From NCBI GenBank assembly GCA_045616685.1, contig JAZLHF010000008.1:1-64000 (forward strand): 64,000 nucleotides of DNA. Direction: 5' to 3'. The stretch comes from UBA1764 sp045616685 (GTDB lineage: Bacteria; Bacillota; Clostridia; Peptostreptococcales; Anaerovoracaceae). Below, one piece after another: positions 25,389 through 34,558 of this stretch. The first letter of the stretch is position 1, and every line of letters begins with the position of its first letter. A model generated the notes under the pieces. It did no database searches, was not told where the DNA came from, and saw only the letters and a program-made list of their open reading frames with translations. The translations under genes and the position numbers were made by a program.

Positions 25389-26489
25389 ATGAAAATAGGA
25401 TTTTTGGGTGGCAGTTTTGACCCTATTCATTATGGACATTTGATTTTGGCGGAGCAGCTTATAAATGAAGCTGCTTTAGATAAGGTCGTCTTTGTTCCAA
25501 ATTATGTGTCACCAAATCCTGCTCATAGCATGAAGGCTTCTCCAGAGGAAAGACTTCAGTTGATAAAGTTGGCAATTGCTGATAATCCTAAATTAGATGT
25601 TTCAGATCTTGAACTCAAGAAAGAACAACTTTGTTATATGGACGAAGATATGAGAGAGTTCAAGAAAATCTATTCAAATGATGAACTCTATGTAATAACC
25701 GGGCAAGATGCTTTTATGCGAATTGAAAAATGGCATAATTATGAAGCATTTATTGTTGAGAATAGGTTCTTAATTGGTAAAAGACCAGGTTTAAGTACCA
25801 AAGAACTCTTTAGATTGTTTAAAGATTTATTTGCTAAGTTTAATAACTTGCAATTTGATTTTTTTGATATCCCAGAAATGGACATATCTTCAGTTACTAT
25901 TCAAAATAAAGTGCGTGTTGGTAAGTCCATTAAATATCTTATGCCAGATGTTTGCATAGATTACATTGATAAAAACAACCTTTATGATGGTTTAATTCCT
26001 AAACTTAAAAAGTTTGTTGAATCTAATGTAAAGGCCACACGTTTCGAACACACAAAAGGGGTTGTTGAAACAGCAAGAAAAATGGCTCTGAGATATGATG
26101 TAGATCCTAAAAAAGCCGAAATCGCTGCATGGTTTCATGATGCTTTTAGAGATGCAGGCAATCTCGAGCATGGAGCTGTTGCAGCCGATAAAATTCGGGA
26201 ACTTTTTGGTGTCGATGATTCTGAAATAATAGAAGCAATTCGTAACCATACTACGGGGCATCCGAATATGACAAAACTTGATAAGGTTATTTATATTGCT
26301 GATAGTTTGGAACCTGGACGTGATTATCCTGGAGTCGACGAACTTCGTAAAATTATGTATGTAGATTTAGACGAATGCTTATATCAATTAATGACTCATA
26401 CCAGAGATTATGTTTTAAGCATCGGTGCAAAATTTGCTGATATATCCAATTTGGCTATTTATGATTTAAAGGAGAAGTTAGGTAAATGA
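25389..26489 (+). CDS. Fused NadD (NaMN adenylyltransferase) and YqeK-type HD hydrolase
   Basis: Two enzymes that are adjacent but separate in Bacillus are joined here. Residues 1-200 are a nucleotidyltransferase like NadD (NAD synthesis): GGSFDPIHYGHLILA, VPNYVSPNPAHS and GQDAFMRIEKW. Residues 210-366 are a YqeK-type HD phosphohydrolase (symmetrical Ap4A hydrolase): FEHTKGVVETA, AAWFHDAFRD, IRNHTTG and IYIADSLEPGR. In the first half two usual NadD motifs are altered: the SYT-x-DTL region reads LCYMDEDM, and ISST-x-IR reads ISSVTIQN. No SD is visible (TTTAATTTATG). Functions are inferred by family. Confidence 0.88.
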   Translation: MKIGFLGGSFDPIHYGHLILAEQLINEAALDKVVFVPNYVSPNPAHSMKASPEERLQLIKLAIADNPKLDVSDLELKKEQLCYMDEDMREFKKIYSNDELYVITGQDAFMRIEKWHNYEAFIVENRFLIGKRPGLSTKELFRLFKDLFAKFNNLQFDFFDIPEMDISSVTIQNKVRVGKSIKYLMPDVCIDYIDKNNLYDGLIPKLKKFVESNVKATRFEHTKGVVETARKMALRYDVDPKKAEIAAWFHDAFRDAGNLEHGAVAADKIRELFGVDDSEIIEAIRNHTTGHPNMTKLDKVIYIADSLEPGRDYPGVDELRKIMYVDLDECLYQLMTHTRDYVLSIGAKFADISNLAIYDLKEKLGK

Positions 26490-26833
26490 CAAATAAAGAA
26501 ACAGCGCTTTTTATTGCTAAAACATTAAGCGAAAAGAAAGCTTTTGACATTGTCATTATAGACATTGCCGAAAGAAGTGGTTTTGCCGATTACTTCGTTA
26601 TTGTAACTGCATCATCGCTTAGACAAATGGGGAGTTTAAATGATGAGCTTCAAGATAAGCTTGCAAAAGAAGATATACTTCCGAAGAACATTGAAGGCAA
26701 AGGCGAGTCTGGTTGGATTTTGATGGATTACGGTGACATTATTGTTAATATCTTTACTGAAGAATCACGTAATAAGTATCAGATTGAAAAGATTTGGGGC
26801 GATTGCAATAAACTTGAATTTGAAGAGGAATAA
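26486..26833 (+). CDS. rsfS: Ribosomal silencing factor RsfS
   Basis: RsfS binds L14 and blocks joining of the subunits when nutrients are short. The 115-residue DUF143 protein shows DIVIIDIAERSGFADYFVI (about 21-39), GSLNDEL and the C-terminal GWILMDYGDIIVNIF, all family blocks. It overlaps the preceding gene by 4 bases. The nadD-yqeK-rsfS order is conserved in Bacillota, which supports the fusion call before it. Confidence 0.95.
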   Translation: MTNKETALFIAKTLSEKKAFDIVIIDIAERSGFADYFVIVTASSLRQMGSLNDELQDKLAKEDILPKNIEGKGESGWILMDYGDIIVNIFTEESRNKYQIEKIWGDCNKLEFEEE

Positions 26834-26836
26834 GAA

Positions 26837-29308
26837 ATGAATGAAATTTATGATTTTAAAGCTATAGAGCCTAAATGGCAAAAAGCTTGGGAAACTGCGG
26901 ATATATTCCATGTAACAGAAGACGAAAGTAAAGAAAAGTACTATTGCCTTGAGATGTTTCCTTATCCAAGCGGAAAGCTTCACATGGGTCATGTTCGTAA
27001 TTATTCAATTGGTGATGTCGTTGCTAGGTATAAAACAATGACAGGCAAGAATGTTCTTCATCCAATTGGATTTGATTCATTTGGGCTTCCTGCAGAAAAT
27101 GCAGCTATTAAAAATCAGTCCCATCCTGCAGTATGGACTAGTGCTAACATCGAATATATGGAAAAGCAGCTTAAGCAGCTTGGGTTTTCATATGATTGGG
27201 ATAGAGAATCTTGCACTTATAAGGAAGATTATTATAGATGGATGCAGTGGATTTTCATACAGTTCTATAATAAAGGTCTTGCATATAAGAAGGAAAATCC
27301 TGTTAACTGGTGTCCATCTTGCGCCACAGTGCTTGCTAATGAACAGGTTGTCGATGGCTGCTGTGAACGTTGCGGAGCAACTGTAACAAAGAAAAATCTT
27401 TCTCAGTGGTACTTAAAAATTACTGATTATGCTGATAGATTACTAGATGATCTTGATAAGCTACCTGGTTGGCCTGATAAAGTTAAAACGATGCAGCGTA
27501 ACTGGATTGGCAGATCATTTGGCTATGAAGTAACTTTCAAACTCAAGGATGGAAATCTTCCTATGACAGTATTTACAACAAGAGTAGATACTATTTATGG
27601 TGTAAGTTTCATGGTTATTTCCCCAGAGCATCCTTATGTTGAGGAATTAATTAGAGGCCAAAAAGAAGAAGCTGCCTGTAAGGAGTATATTGAACAGGCA
27701 AAGCGTCAATCCGATATTGAAAGAACTTCTACTACTAAAGAAAAGACCGGTCAGTTTACAGGTCGTTATGTAATTAATCCTATCAACGGTAATGAAGTTC
27801 CACTTTATCTTGCAGATTATGTTCTTATGGGGTATGGTACAGGAATCGTTATGGGTGTTCCAGCGCATGACCAAAGAGACTATGATTTCGCAGCAAAATT
27901 TAATCTTCCTATAGTTCCCGTTGTTGATGCTGGCACTGACGAAGATTTAGAGCATCTTACTGCAGCTGTTGAAGCTGAAGGAAAGATGATTAACTCCGGC
28001 AAATATGACGGAATGAACAATAAAGCTGCTATCGCTGCTATAGGTGATGATTTTGTCACTCAAGGCATTGGTAAAAAAACAACTAATTTCAAACTTAGAG
28101 ATTGGCTTATTTCTCGTCAGCGTTATTGGGGAACTCCAATTCCTATGGTTAATTGTCCTGACTGTGGATGGGTTCCTGAAAAAGAAGAGAACTTACCTGT
28201 ATTACTTCCAACGGATGTTGAGTTTACGGGAAAGGGCGAATCTCCAATCGTAACATCTAAGACATTTGTTAATACGAAATGTCCGAAGTGCGGAAAACCT
28301 GCAACAAGAGAAGTTGATACAATGGATACATTCCTTGATTCTTCTTGGTATTTCCTTAGATATTGCGATGCAAAAAATGACAAAGCTTGTTTCAGTAGAG
28401 AAAAGGCAAAGTACTGGATGGCTGTTGATCAATACATTGGTGGTGTTGAGCATGCCATCTTGCACTTAATGTATTCTAGATTCTTTACTAAGGTATTATA
28501 TGACCTTGGACTTTGCGATGTTGAAGAACCATTTACAAACCTTTTAACACAAGGAATGGTATTAAAGGATGGCTCTAAGATGAGTAAATCTGTTGGAAAC
28601 ATCGTTTCTCCGGAAGAAATTATTGATAAATATGGTGCTGATACTGCAAGACTGTTTATTTTATTTGCAGCTCCACCTGAAAGAGAATTGGAATGGTCTG
28701 ATACAGGCGTTGAAGGTTCATTTAAGTTCCTTAACAGAGTATACAGACTTGTATATGAAATGTCCAAACAGACAAAGGGCATTCCATGTGTTTATAAAGT
28801 TGAAACAAAAGATGACAAGCAGCTTGCATTTGCATTAAATAGTGCTGTTAAGCGTGTTACCGATGATATTAGTACTAGATTTAACTTTAACACTGCTATT
28901 TCTGCAATTATGGAACTTGTTAATGAAATGTACAGATATAAAGAACTGGAAAACGTTAACATGGGTCTTTTGAGAGATGCTACTGAAAAATTAGTTCTTC
29001 TCTTATCACCATTTGTTCCTCATATTGCTGAAGAAATGTGGATTGGTCTTGACAAAGAAGGATTTGTATCAAAAGCTGAATGGCCTTCATATGATGAAAG
29101 CGCATTGGTACATGATACTATTGAAATCGTTGCTCAAATCAATGGCAAGGTTAAAGAAAAGCTAGAAGTTCCTAATGGTTTATCGAAGGACGATTTAGCT
29201 AAACTTGCTTTAGACAGTGAAAAAGTTAAATCTTTAATAGACGGTAAAGAAATAATAAAAGTTATTGCTGTTCCAGGCAAGCTTGTCAATATCGTTATAA
29301 AAGGTTAA
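26837..29308 (+). CDS. leuS: Leucyl-tRNA synthetase
   Basis: Class I synthetase. The HIGH-type motif PYPSGKLHMGHVRNY (about 40-54), zinc-binding Cys pairs in the ZN-1 insertion (CPSC...CERC), the CP1 editing domain with TTRVDTIYG and GTGIVMGVPAHDQRDY (about 240-350), and KMSKS in GSKMSKSVGN (about 582) are all present. Length 823 is usual. GAGGAA precedes the ATG. No T-box leader is seen. Confidence 0.97.
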   Translation: MNEIYDFKAIEPKWQKAWETADIFHVTEDESKEKYYCLEMFPYPSGKLHMGHVRNYSIGDVVARYKTMTGKNVLHPIGFDSFGLPAENAAIKNQSHPAVWTSANIEYMEKQLKQLGFSYDWDRESCTYKEDYYRWMQWIFIQFYNKGLAYKKENPVNWCPSCATVLANEQVVDGCCERCGATVTKKNLSQWYLKITDYADRLLDDLDKLPGWPDKVKTMQRNWIGRSFGYEVTFKLKDGNLPMTVFTTRVDTIYGVSFMVISPEHPYVEELIRGQKEEAACKEYIEQAKRQSDIERTSTTKEKTGQFTGRYVINPINGNEVPLYLADYVLMGYGTGIVMGVPAHDQRDYDFAAKFNLPIVPVVDAGTDEDLEHLTAAVEAEGKMINSGKYDGMNNKAAIAAIGDDFVTQGIGKKTTNFKLRDWLISRQRYWGTPIPMVNCPDCGWVPEKEENLPVLLPTDVEFTGKGESPIVTSKTFVNTKCPKCGKPATREVDTMDTFLDSSWYFLRYCDAKNDKACFSREKAKYWMAVDQYIGGVEHAILHLMYSRFFTKVLYDLGLCDVEEPFTNLLTQGMVLKDGSKMSKSVGNIVSPEEIIDKYGADTARLFILFAAPPERELEWSDTGVEGSFKFLNRVYRLVYEMSKQTKGIPCVYKVETKDDKQLAFALNSAVKRVTDDISTRFNFNTAISAIMELVNEMYRYKELENVNMGLLRDATEKLVLLLSPFVPHIAEEMWIGLDKEGFVSKAEWPSYDESALVHDTIEIVAQINGKVKEKLEVPNGLSKDDLAKLALDSEKVKSLIDGKEIIKVIAVPGKLVNIVIKG

Positions 29309-29310
29309 GT

Positions 29311-30996
29311 ATGGCAATTAAGAGAAAAATTAAAAAGCCTAAGGAAAAATTAAAAATTATTCCTATCGGTGGCTTACATGAAATAGGGAAAAATATGACT
29401 TTAATTCAATATGATGAAGATATCATCATTATTGATTGTGGACTCAGTTTTCCTGATGATCAGATGCTAGGAATCGACGCAGTTATTCCAGATTTTTCGT
29501 ATGTTATTGAAAACTCTGAAAAAATTCGCGGCCTTATAGTTACACATGCTCATGAGGACCATATTGGTGCTATTCCTTATCTGCTTAGTAAAGTAAATAT
29601 TCCTGTTTATGCTTCTAAATTGACGATTGGATTCGTTAAACATAAGCTTCAGGAACTAAAAGTAAAGAAAACAAAACTTATCGAAATATCTCCTGGAGAT
29701 ATTATTAAGCTTGGATGTTTCAAGATTGAAGCGGTTCACACTACCCATTCAGTTGCTGATTCATTTGCTTTTGCAATTGATACTCCTGTTGGCAAAGTTG
29801 TTCATACAGGAGATTTTAAAGTCGATTATACTCCGGTTGGCGGCGAGCCTATTAACCTTGCTAGATTTGCTGAAATCGGCAATGAAGGAGTCCAACTTCT
29901 TCTTTGTGATTCAACAAATGCTGAAAGGAAAGGGTATACTCCTTCTGAAAGAGTTGTTGGTGAATCTTTAAAACAGATCTTTAATTCGATTGATGGAAGA
30001 ATTGTTATCGCGACTTTTTCATCTAATGTTCATAGAGTTCAAAGAATAATTGATATCGCTGTTGAAACAAAGAGAAAAGTTGCTTTCTCTGGACGTTCGA
30101 TGGAGCAAATGGTTGCAATTGCACAAGAACTTGGATATTTAAATATTCCATCAAATACAGTTGTAAACCTTAAGAAGATTAAACATGTTCATGATTCTGA
30201 ACTTGTTATAATTACAACAGGTTCTCAGGGAGAACCCATGTCTGCACTTTACAGAATGGCAAGTGGAGATCATAGAGACGTTAAAATTAGAAAAGGCGAT
30301 ACTATTATCCTTTCTTCTACTCCGGTTCCAGGTAATGAAAAAAGTGTTTCAAATGTTGTAAATCAGTTATTCGAACTTGGTGCTCAAGTTATATATAACG
30401 ACATCGCCGAAACTCACGTATCAGGGCATGCTTGTTCTGAGGAATTAAAGCTTGTTCATTCGTTACTTAAACCAAAATTCTTTATGCCAGTGCATGGCGA
30501 GGCAAAGCATTTGAAAGCTCATGAGGAAATTGCTCTTGAACTAGGAATGCCTGCTAAAAACATAATCAGTGCTCAAAATGGTGACATTATTGAACTAACT
30601 AAGGATAAGATTAAGCTTTCATCTGAAAAGGTTCCAGCTGATGCTATTATGGTTGATGGACTTGGGGTTGGTGATGTCGGAGCAGTTGTTCTTAACGAAA
30701 GAAGAAATCTTGCATCTTCAGGATGCGTTATGATTGCTGCAACATTAGATAAAGAGACTGGTGAGATTCTTGCGGGTCCAAGCATTACTACCAGAGGGCT
30801 CATTTATGTAAAGGAATATGGAGAGCTGCTTGAAGATGCAGAAATGTATCTTGAAGAATTACTATATCAGGCTAGCCCAGAAATTTTGGATGATGAAGTA
30901 GCATTAAACAAAATGCTTAAAGATAAAATGCGTAAGTTCATTTATGAACGTACTAAGAGAAGTCCAATGATTGTTTCAATTATTATGCAAATATAA
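29311..30996 (+). CDS. rnj: Ribonuclease J
   Basis: RNase J is a 5'-3' exo- and endoribonuclease central to mRNA turnover and rRNA maturation in Bacillota. The metallo-beta-lactamase core has VTHAHEDHIGAIPYL (about 75-89), TGDFK and the beta-CASP region with ATFSSNVHRVQ, GRSMEQM and PVPGNE. The C-terminal MPVHGE and SGHA motifs complete the active site. Length 561 is typical. The gene is followed by a YlbF-family gene, whose Bacillus relative takes part in a complex affecting RNA processing, which is a functionally sensible pairing. Confidence 0.95.
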   Translation: MAIKRKIKKPKEKLKIIPIGGLHEIGKNMTLIQYDEDIIIIDCGLSFPDDQMLGIDAVIPDFSYVIENSEKIRGLIVTHAHEDHIGAIPYLLSKVNIPVYASKLTIGFVKHKLQELKVKKTKLIEISPGDIIKLGCFKIEAVHTTHSVADSFAFAIDTPVGKVVHTGDFKVDYTPVGGEPINLARFAEIGNEGVQLLLCDSTNAERKGYTPSERVVGESLKQIFNSIDGRIVIATFSSNVHRVQRIIDIAVETKRKVAFSGRSMEQMVAIAQELGYLNIPSNTVVNLKKIKHVHDSELVIITTGSQGEPMSALYRMASGDHRDVKIRKGDTIILSSTPVPGNEKSVSNVVNQLFELGAQVIYNDIAETHVSGHACSEELKLVHSLLKPKFFMPVHGEAKHLKAHEEIALELGMPAKNIISAQNGDIIELTKDKIKLSSEKVPADAIMVDGLGVGDVGAVVLNERRNLASSGCVMIAATLDKETGEILAGPSITTRGLIYVKEYGELLEDAEMYLEELLYQASPEILDDEVALNKMLKDKMRKFIYERTKRSPMIVSIIMQI

Positions 30997-31005
30997 GGAG
31001 AAATT

Positions 31006-31335
31006 ATGCAGAACGTTTATGATTTAGCTCATGAATTAGCAAGATCACTAAAAGAGACTGATCAGTACAAAGATATGAAACGACTTCGTGATCAAGTTAA
31101 CGCAAATGAAAGTTTAAAGAAAATGGTAGATGATTTTTCTGCTCTTAGTGTCCAGGTCCAGACTGCTTTAATGTCTGGTCAACAGCCTGATGAAGAGTTG
31201 ATAAAAAAGCTTACAGCAACTCAAGCAATTGTTATGCAGGATCCAACTTGCGCTGCATTGCTGAATTCCGAATTAGCATTCTCAACAATTGTGGCAGATA
31301 TATCCAAGATTTTAACTGAATCTATTGATGGCTAA
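31006..31335 (+). CDS. YlbF/YmcA family protein
   Basis: A 109-residue, wholly helical DUF964 protein. In Bacillus, YlbF, YmcA and YaaT form a complex that modulates RNase Y and developmental phosphorelays. Seen here are the family pattern LAHELARSLKETDQYKDMK (about 6-24), a central QVQTALMSGQ and the C-terminal helix. AAGGAGA provides the ribosome site. Its position directly after RNase J suggests a link with RNA turnover; this is inferred from context. Confidence 0.85.
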   Translation: MQNVYDLAHELARSLKETDQYKDMKRLRDQVNANESLKKMVDDFSALSVQVQTALMSGQQPDEELIKKLTATQAIVMQDPTCAALLNSELAFSTIVADISKILTESIDG

Positions 31336-32410
31336 TAAATACGCAGATAGAATTAAAAAATTGAGATCGCTATTTCATGATTATGAAATAGACGGGCTTT
31401 ATATTTCAAAACCAGAAGATGTCGCTTATTTTACAGGAACTAAAGGAAATGATCTTTCTCTTTGGATTTCAGAGTACGAGCATTTTCTTATAACTGATTT
31501 TAGATATAAGGAGTTAGCTCAATCTATTGATTGGTTTTCATTTTTTGAAATTGATATAAGTCATTCTTGTGTAGAATTAATCAAACAATCTAATGCTAAA
31601 CGCATTGGCGTATGCCGTAATTCTTTATCTCTTGATACTTATCTTAAGTTTAAAGATGTTTTGACAGGTAAAGAAATTATCCCTGTTGGTGATGACGAGT
31701 GTAATCCCGTAAATGATCTTCGAATTGTCAAAGATGACGAAGAAATTGAATATACAAGGATTGCTGAAGAGATTGGATCTGATGCATTTAGATATATTCT
31801 TACAGTTATCAAACCCGGTGATTCAGAAAAGAAAATTGCTTTAGCCTTAGAAAATTACATGCTTTCAAATGGGGCAGATGGTATAAGTTTTGATACAATT
31901 TGCATTGCCGGAGCCAAGACTTCAATGCCTCACGGCGTTTCAGATGGTAATCTTATCAAAGATGGCGATTTTGTTACTATGGATTTTGGATGTACATACA
32001 AAGGCTATCACTCTGATATGACGAGAACGATTGCTATTGGTAGTGCATCTTCAGAAATGCAAAATATATATAATATTGTGCTTAAAGCCCAAAACAACGC
32101 TTGTAGCAACTTAAAATCAGGCTTAAATGGTGACATTTGTCACCACTTTGCCCTAGATATTATTGAAAATGAAGGCTTCGGACAGTATTTTGGACACGGA
32201 TTAGGGCATGGTACAGGTCTTGAAATTCATGAATCTCCAAGGCTTTCCCTAAGTTATAAAAAGCCAATTCCAGTCAATTCAATTGTCTCTATTGAGCCTG
32301 GAATCTATATCCCTGGCAAGTTTGGCGTTAGGATCGAAGACTTGGCAGTAGTTAAGGAAAATGGTATAATTAATCTCACTAGTGCTCCAAAAGAGTTAAT
32401 AATTATTTAA
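31328..32410 (+). CDS. Xaa-Pro aminopeptidase, M24 family
   Basis: Cytoplasmic dimetal peptidase that removes residues preceding proline. It has a creatinase-like N-terminal domain (1-130) and a pita-bread catalytic domain with metal ligands in MDFGCTYKGYHSDMTRT (two Asp), GHGLGHGTGLEIHE (His), SIEPGIYI (Glu) and GVRIEDL (Glu). The ATG at 31328 is chosen over the TTG just before it; it overlaps the YlbF-family gene by 8 bases. Length 360. It commonly precedes efp in Bacillota, as here. Confidence 0.93.
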   Translation: MANKYADRIKKLRSLFHDYEIDGLYISKPEDVAYFTGTKGNDLSLWISEYEHFLITDFRYKELAQSIDWFSFFEIDISHSCVELIKQSNAKRIGVCRNSLSLDTYLKFKDVLTGKEIIPVGDDECNPVNDLRIVKDDEEIEYTRIAEEIGSDAFRYILTVIKPGDSEKKIALALENYMLSNGADGISFDTICIAGAKTSMPHGVSDGNLIKDGDFVTMDFGCTYKGYHSDMTRTIAIGSASSEMQNIYNIVLKAQNNACSNLKSGLNGDICHHFALDIIENEGFGQYFGHGLGHGTGLEIHESPRLSLSYKKPIPVNSIVSIEPGIYIPGKFGVRIEDLAVVKENGIINLTSAPKELIII

Positions 32411-32437
32411 TTTATATAAATTAAGGAGAAAAATATT

Positions 32438-33001
32438 ATGACAGCAGGTGAATTCAGAAAAGGTATGACATTCGTACTTGATGGCGAACCACATGTAATT
32501 TTAGACTTCCAGCACGTAAAACCGGGTAAAGGTGCAGCTTTTGTTCGTACAAAGCATAAGAACATCTTAACAGGTGCTATTAAGGAAGAAGCATTTAACC
32601 CAAGTGATAAATTTGATGCAGCTCACATCGAAACAAAAAAGATGCAGTATCTCTATAACGATGGAGAACTTTATTACTTTATGGACCCAGAAAGCTTCGA
32701 TCAAGTTCCTCTTGGACAGGAACTCGTCGCAGATGCAATCAAATTCATTAGAGAAAACGATGTTGTTACTGTAAAATTCTATGAAGGTTCAGCATTCCTC
32801 GTAGAAGCTGAAAATTTTGTTAACCTTAAGATCATTGAAACAGAACCTGGTGTTAAGGGAAATACAGCAACGAATGTTACAAAGGCTGCTACAGTAGAAA
32901 CTGGCGCTATTGTTCAGGTTCCTATCTTTATTGAAGAAGGCGAACTTATCCAGATTGATACAAGAACTGGTGAATACCTCGGAAGAGCTAAAGCTGAATA
33001 A
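32438..33001 (+). CDS. efp: Elongation factor P
   Basis: EF-P relieves ribosome stalling at polyproline stretches. The KOW-like N-terminal domain presents the loop KPGKGAAFVRTK with the modifiable Lys31. Two OB domains follow, and the C-terminus has the family signature region DTRTGEYLGRA. In Bacillus the equivalent lysine carries 5-aminopentanol; no modification gene was recognised here. Strong SD AAGGAG. Codon use is that of a well-expressed gene. A strong terminator follows. Confidence 0.97.
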   Translation: MTAGEFRKGMTFVLDGEPHVILDFQHVKPGKGAAFVRTKHKNILTGAIKEEAFNPSDKFDAAHIETKKMQYLYNDGELYYFMDPESFDQVPLGQELVADAIKFIRENDVVTVKFYEGSAFLVEAENFVNLKIIETEPGVKGNTATNVTKAATVETGAIVQVPIFIEEGELIQIDTRTGEYLGRAKAE

Positions 33002-33008
33002 TTATAAT

Positions 33009-33039
33009 AGCGCAGGCTTTATTACCTGCGCTTATTTTT
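33009..33039 (+). terminator. Intrinsic terminator after efp
   Basis: Stem AGCGCAGG / CCTGCGCT, 8-base loop, tail TATTTTT. It closes the relA-to-efp run. Confidence 0.9.
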
Positions 33040-33068
33040 GTATTGAGGATTAGAAATTAGAGGGACTT

Positions 33069-34154
33069 ATGACTAGAAAGAAGAGAAAAAAGAAGAAATC
33101 AACTAAGTTTTTTGTCTTTCTGCTTATTATTTTGGGTATTTGTATAGCCGGAGCTTTGGTGGTCTATAATAAAACAATTAATTATAATGAAGTTTTTGAT
33201 TCAGAAAATACTCAAACTTATACAATTACTGTTAACCCTGGTATGACGGGTAAACAAATTGCTGAAATGCTTCAAAAAGAAGGAATAATTAAGGATTCAA
33301 GCAAATTTAGAATTAGAGCAAAAATTCTTGGTTTAGATACATTATTCCAGGCTGGAGAATATCAACTTTCTCCTTCAATGAGTACTGAAGAAATTTACGA
33401 AGCATTGCAACATGCTATAAGAGAGACTATAACTTTTACAATACCAGAAGGTTATTATATTAGACAAGTTGCTGAAAAGCTTACACATGATGGACTAATT
33501 ACGTCAGTCGATGATTTTTATAAAGCCTGTGAAGATGACTATAATTATGATTTCTTACCAAGCGAAGTTGATTGTGTTGCTGATCCAACAGGCATTTTAA
33601 ATGCAAGAGCAAATAGATTAGAAGGATACCTATACCCTGAAACATATCAAGTTTTTAAAAATGCGAGCGCTCATGACATTATCAACACCATGCTTGCTCA
33701 ATTTGAGAAAGTATATACTGATGAATATGAAGCAAGGGCTAATAAGCTTGGCTATAGCACTCAGCAAATAATTACTATAGCTTCTATGATTGAAAGAGAA
33801 ACTATGGTTGATTTTGAAAGAGAAAAGGTTGCTAGTGTAATCTACAATAGACTTAACATTGGTATGCTACTTCAGATTGATGCCTGTGTTCAGTATTGTT
33901 TAGGGGAACATACTGATAGAGTATTATATGATGATCTTGAAATTGAATCTCCATATAATACATATAGAAATAATGGTCTTCCTATTGGACCAATTTCTTC
34001 ACCGGGTAAAGCTTCTATTGAAGCTGCTTTATACCCAATTGAATCAGATTATATTTATTATGTTTTAAAGCCAGATAATAGTGGTGAACATAATTTTGCA
34101 ACTACATCTGCTGAATTTGCAAAGTACAGGAATCAATATATTAATTCCTTATAG
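33069..34154 (+). CDS. mltG: Endolytic murein transglycosylase MltG
   Basis: MltG cleaves nascent glycan strands at the membrane and is thought to end their polymerisation. A short basic cytoplasmic N-terminus (TRKKRKKKKS) precedes one transmembrane segment (about 16-37). A LysM-like subdomain with NPGMTGKQIAEML follows, then the catalytic YceG domain with ASMIERETMVDFER (the first Glu of IERE is the catalytic residue) and GLPIGPISSPGKASIEAAL. Length 361. GAGGGA lies just upstream. No clear separate promoter is seen after the efp terminator. Confidence 0.95.
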   Translation: MTRKKRKKKKSTKFFVFLLIILGICIAGALVVYNKTINYNEVFDSENTQTYTITVNPGMTGKQIAEMLQKEGIIKDSSKFRIRAKILGLDTLFQAGEYQLSPSMSTEEIYEALQHAIRETITFTIPEGYYIRQVAEKLTHDGLITSVDDFYKACEDDYNYDFLPSEVDCVADPTGILNARANRLEGYLYPETYQVFKNASAHDIINTMLAQFEKVYTDEYEARANKLGYSTQQIITIASMIERETMVDFEREKVASVIYNRLNIGMLLQIDACVQYCLGEHTDRVLYDDLEIESPYNTYRNNGLPIGPISSPGKASIEAALYPIESDYIYYVLKPDNSGEHNFATTSAEFAKYRNQYINSL

Positions 34155-34157
34155 TAC

Positions 34158-34232
34158 TAGACCTGCACACTGATAATTTAATTATATTAAATAATTTACA
34201 GGTCTATCTTATTACTAGGCCTGTTTATTTTT
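34158..34232 (+). promoter_or_regulatory. Alternative hairpins and terminator before yqhY
   Basis: CAGGTCTA (34199-34206) can pair either with the upstream TAGACCTG (34158-34165) or, extended to ACAGGTCTA, with the downstream TAGGCCTGT (34216-34224; one G-T pair), which is followed by TTATTTTT. The second fold is an intrinsic terminator and the first would prevent it. A further small hairpin ATTTAAT-TAT-ATTAAAT lies in the first loop. Either it is a plain mltG terminator with a chance repeat, or it is an attenuator for yqhY-nusB. Confidence 0.55.
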
Positions 34233-34553
34233 ATGGATGAAAAAAACAAACGTACAAATGAAGAAGTAATAGGAGAGATTGCTAAAAAAGCGACTCTTTC
34301 GGTTAGGGGCGTTGGCTCTTTAACAAACAATCCTGTTGGATTCAATCTTAGAAGCAAGGAGATTTCAAAAGGAATTTGGTTAAATGTTAACAAAGATAGC
34401 CTTAATTTTGACGTGTATTTAAATGTGGTTTATGGATCTAAAATTCCGCAAATAGCTTTTAATGTTCAAGAAAATATAAAGAAATCTATAGAAAAATTAA
34501 CAAGTTTAGAAGTAGATAAAGTAAATATTCACGTACAAGGAATTGATTTTTAA
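34233..34553 (+). CDS. Asp23/Gls24 (DUF322) family protein, YqhY-like
   Basis: A 106-residue Asp23-family protein: EEVIGEIAKKATLSVRGVGSL (about 9-29, shortened in practice to the IAxxAT...GV core), a middle strand pair with VYLNVVYGSKIP, and the C-terminal amphipathic helix plus VDKVNIHVQGIDF. The position directly before nusB matches Bacillus yqhY, whose loss perturbs acetyl-CoA carboxylase control. No SD; the ATG abuts the T-tract of the preceding terminator. Second Asp23 paralog in the window. Confidence 0.9.
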   Translation: MDEKNKRTNEEVIGEIAKKATLSVRGVGSLTNNPVGFNLRSKEISKGIWLNVNKDSLNFDVYLNVVYGSKIPQIAFNVQENIKKSIEKLTSLEVDKVNIHVQGIDF

Positions 34554-34558
34554 TAACT

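Noticed and set aside
26486..26836. T-box riboswitch before leuS (also considered for alaS, hisS, aspS)
   Set aside because: These genes lie inside operons with gaps of a few bases; there is no room for a T-box leader and no TGGNACC-type sequence was seen.
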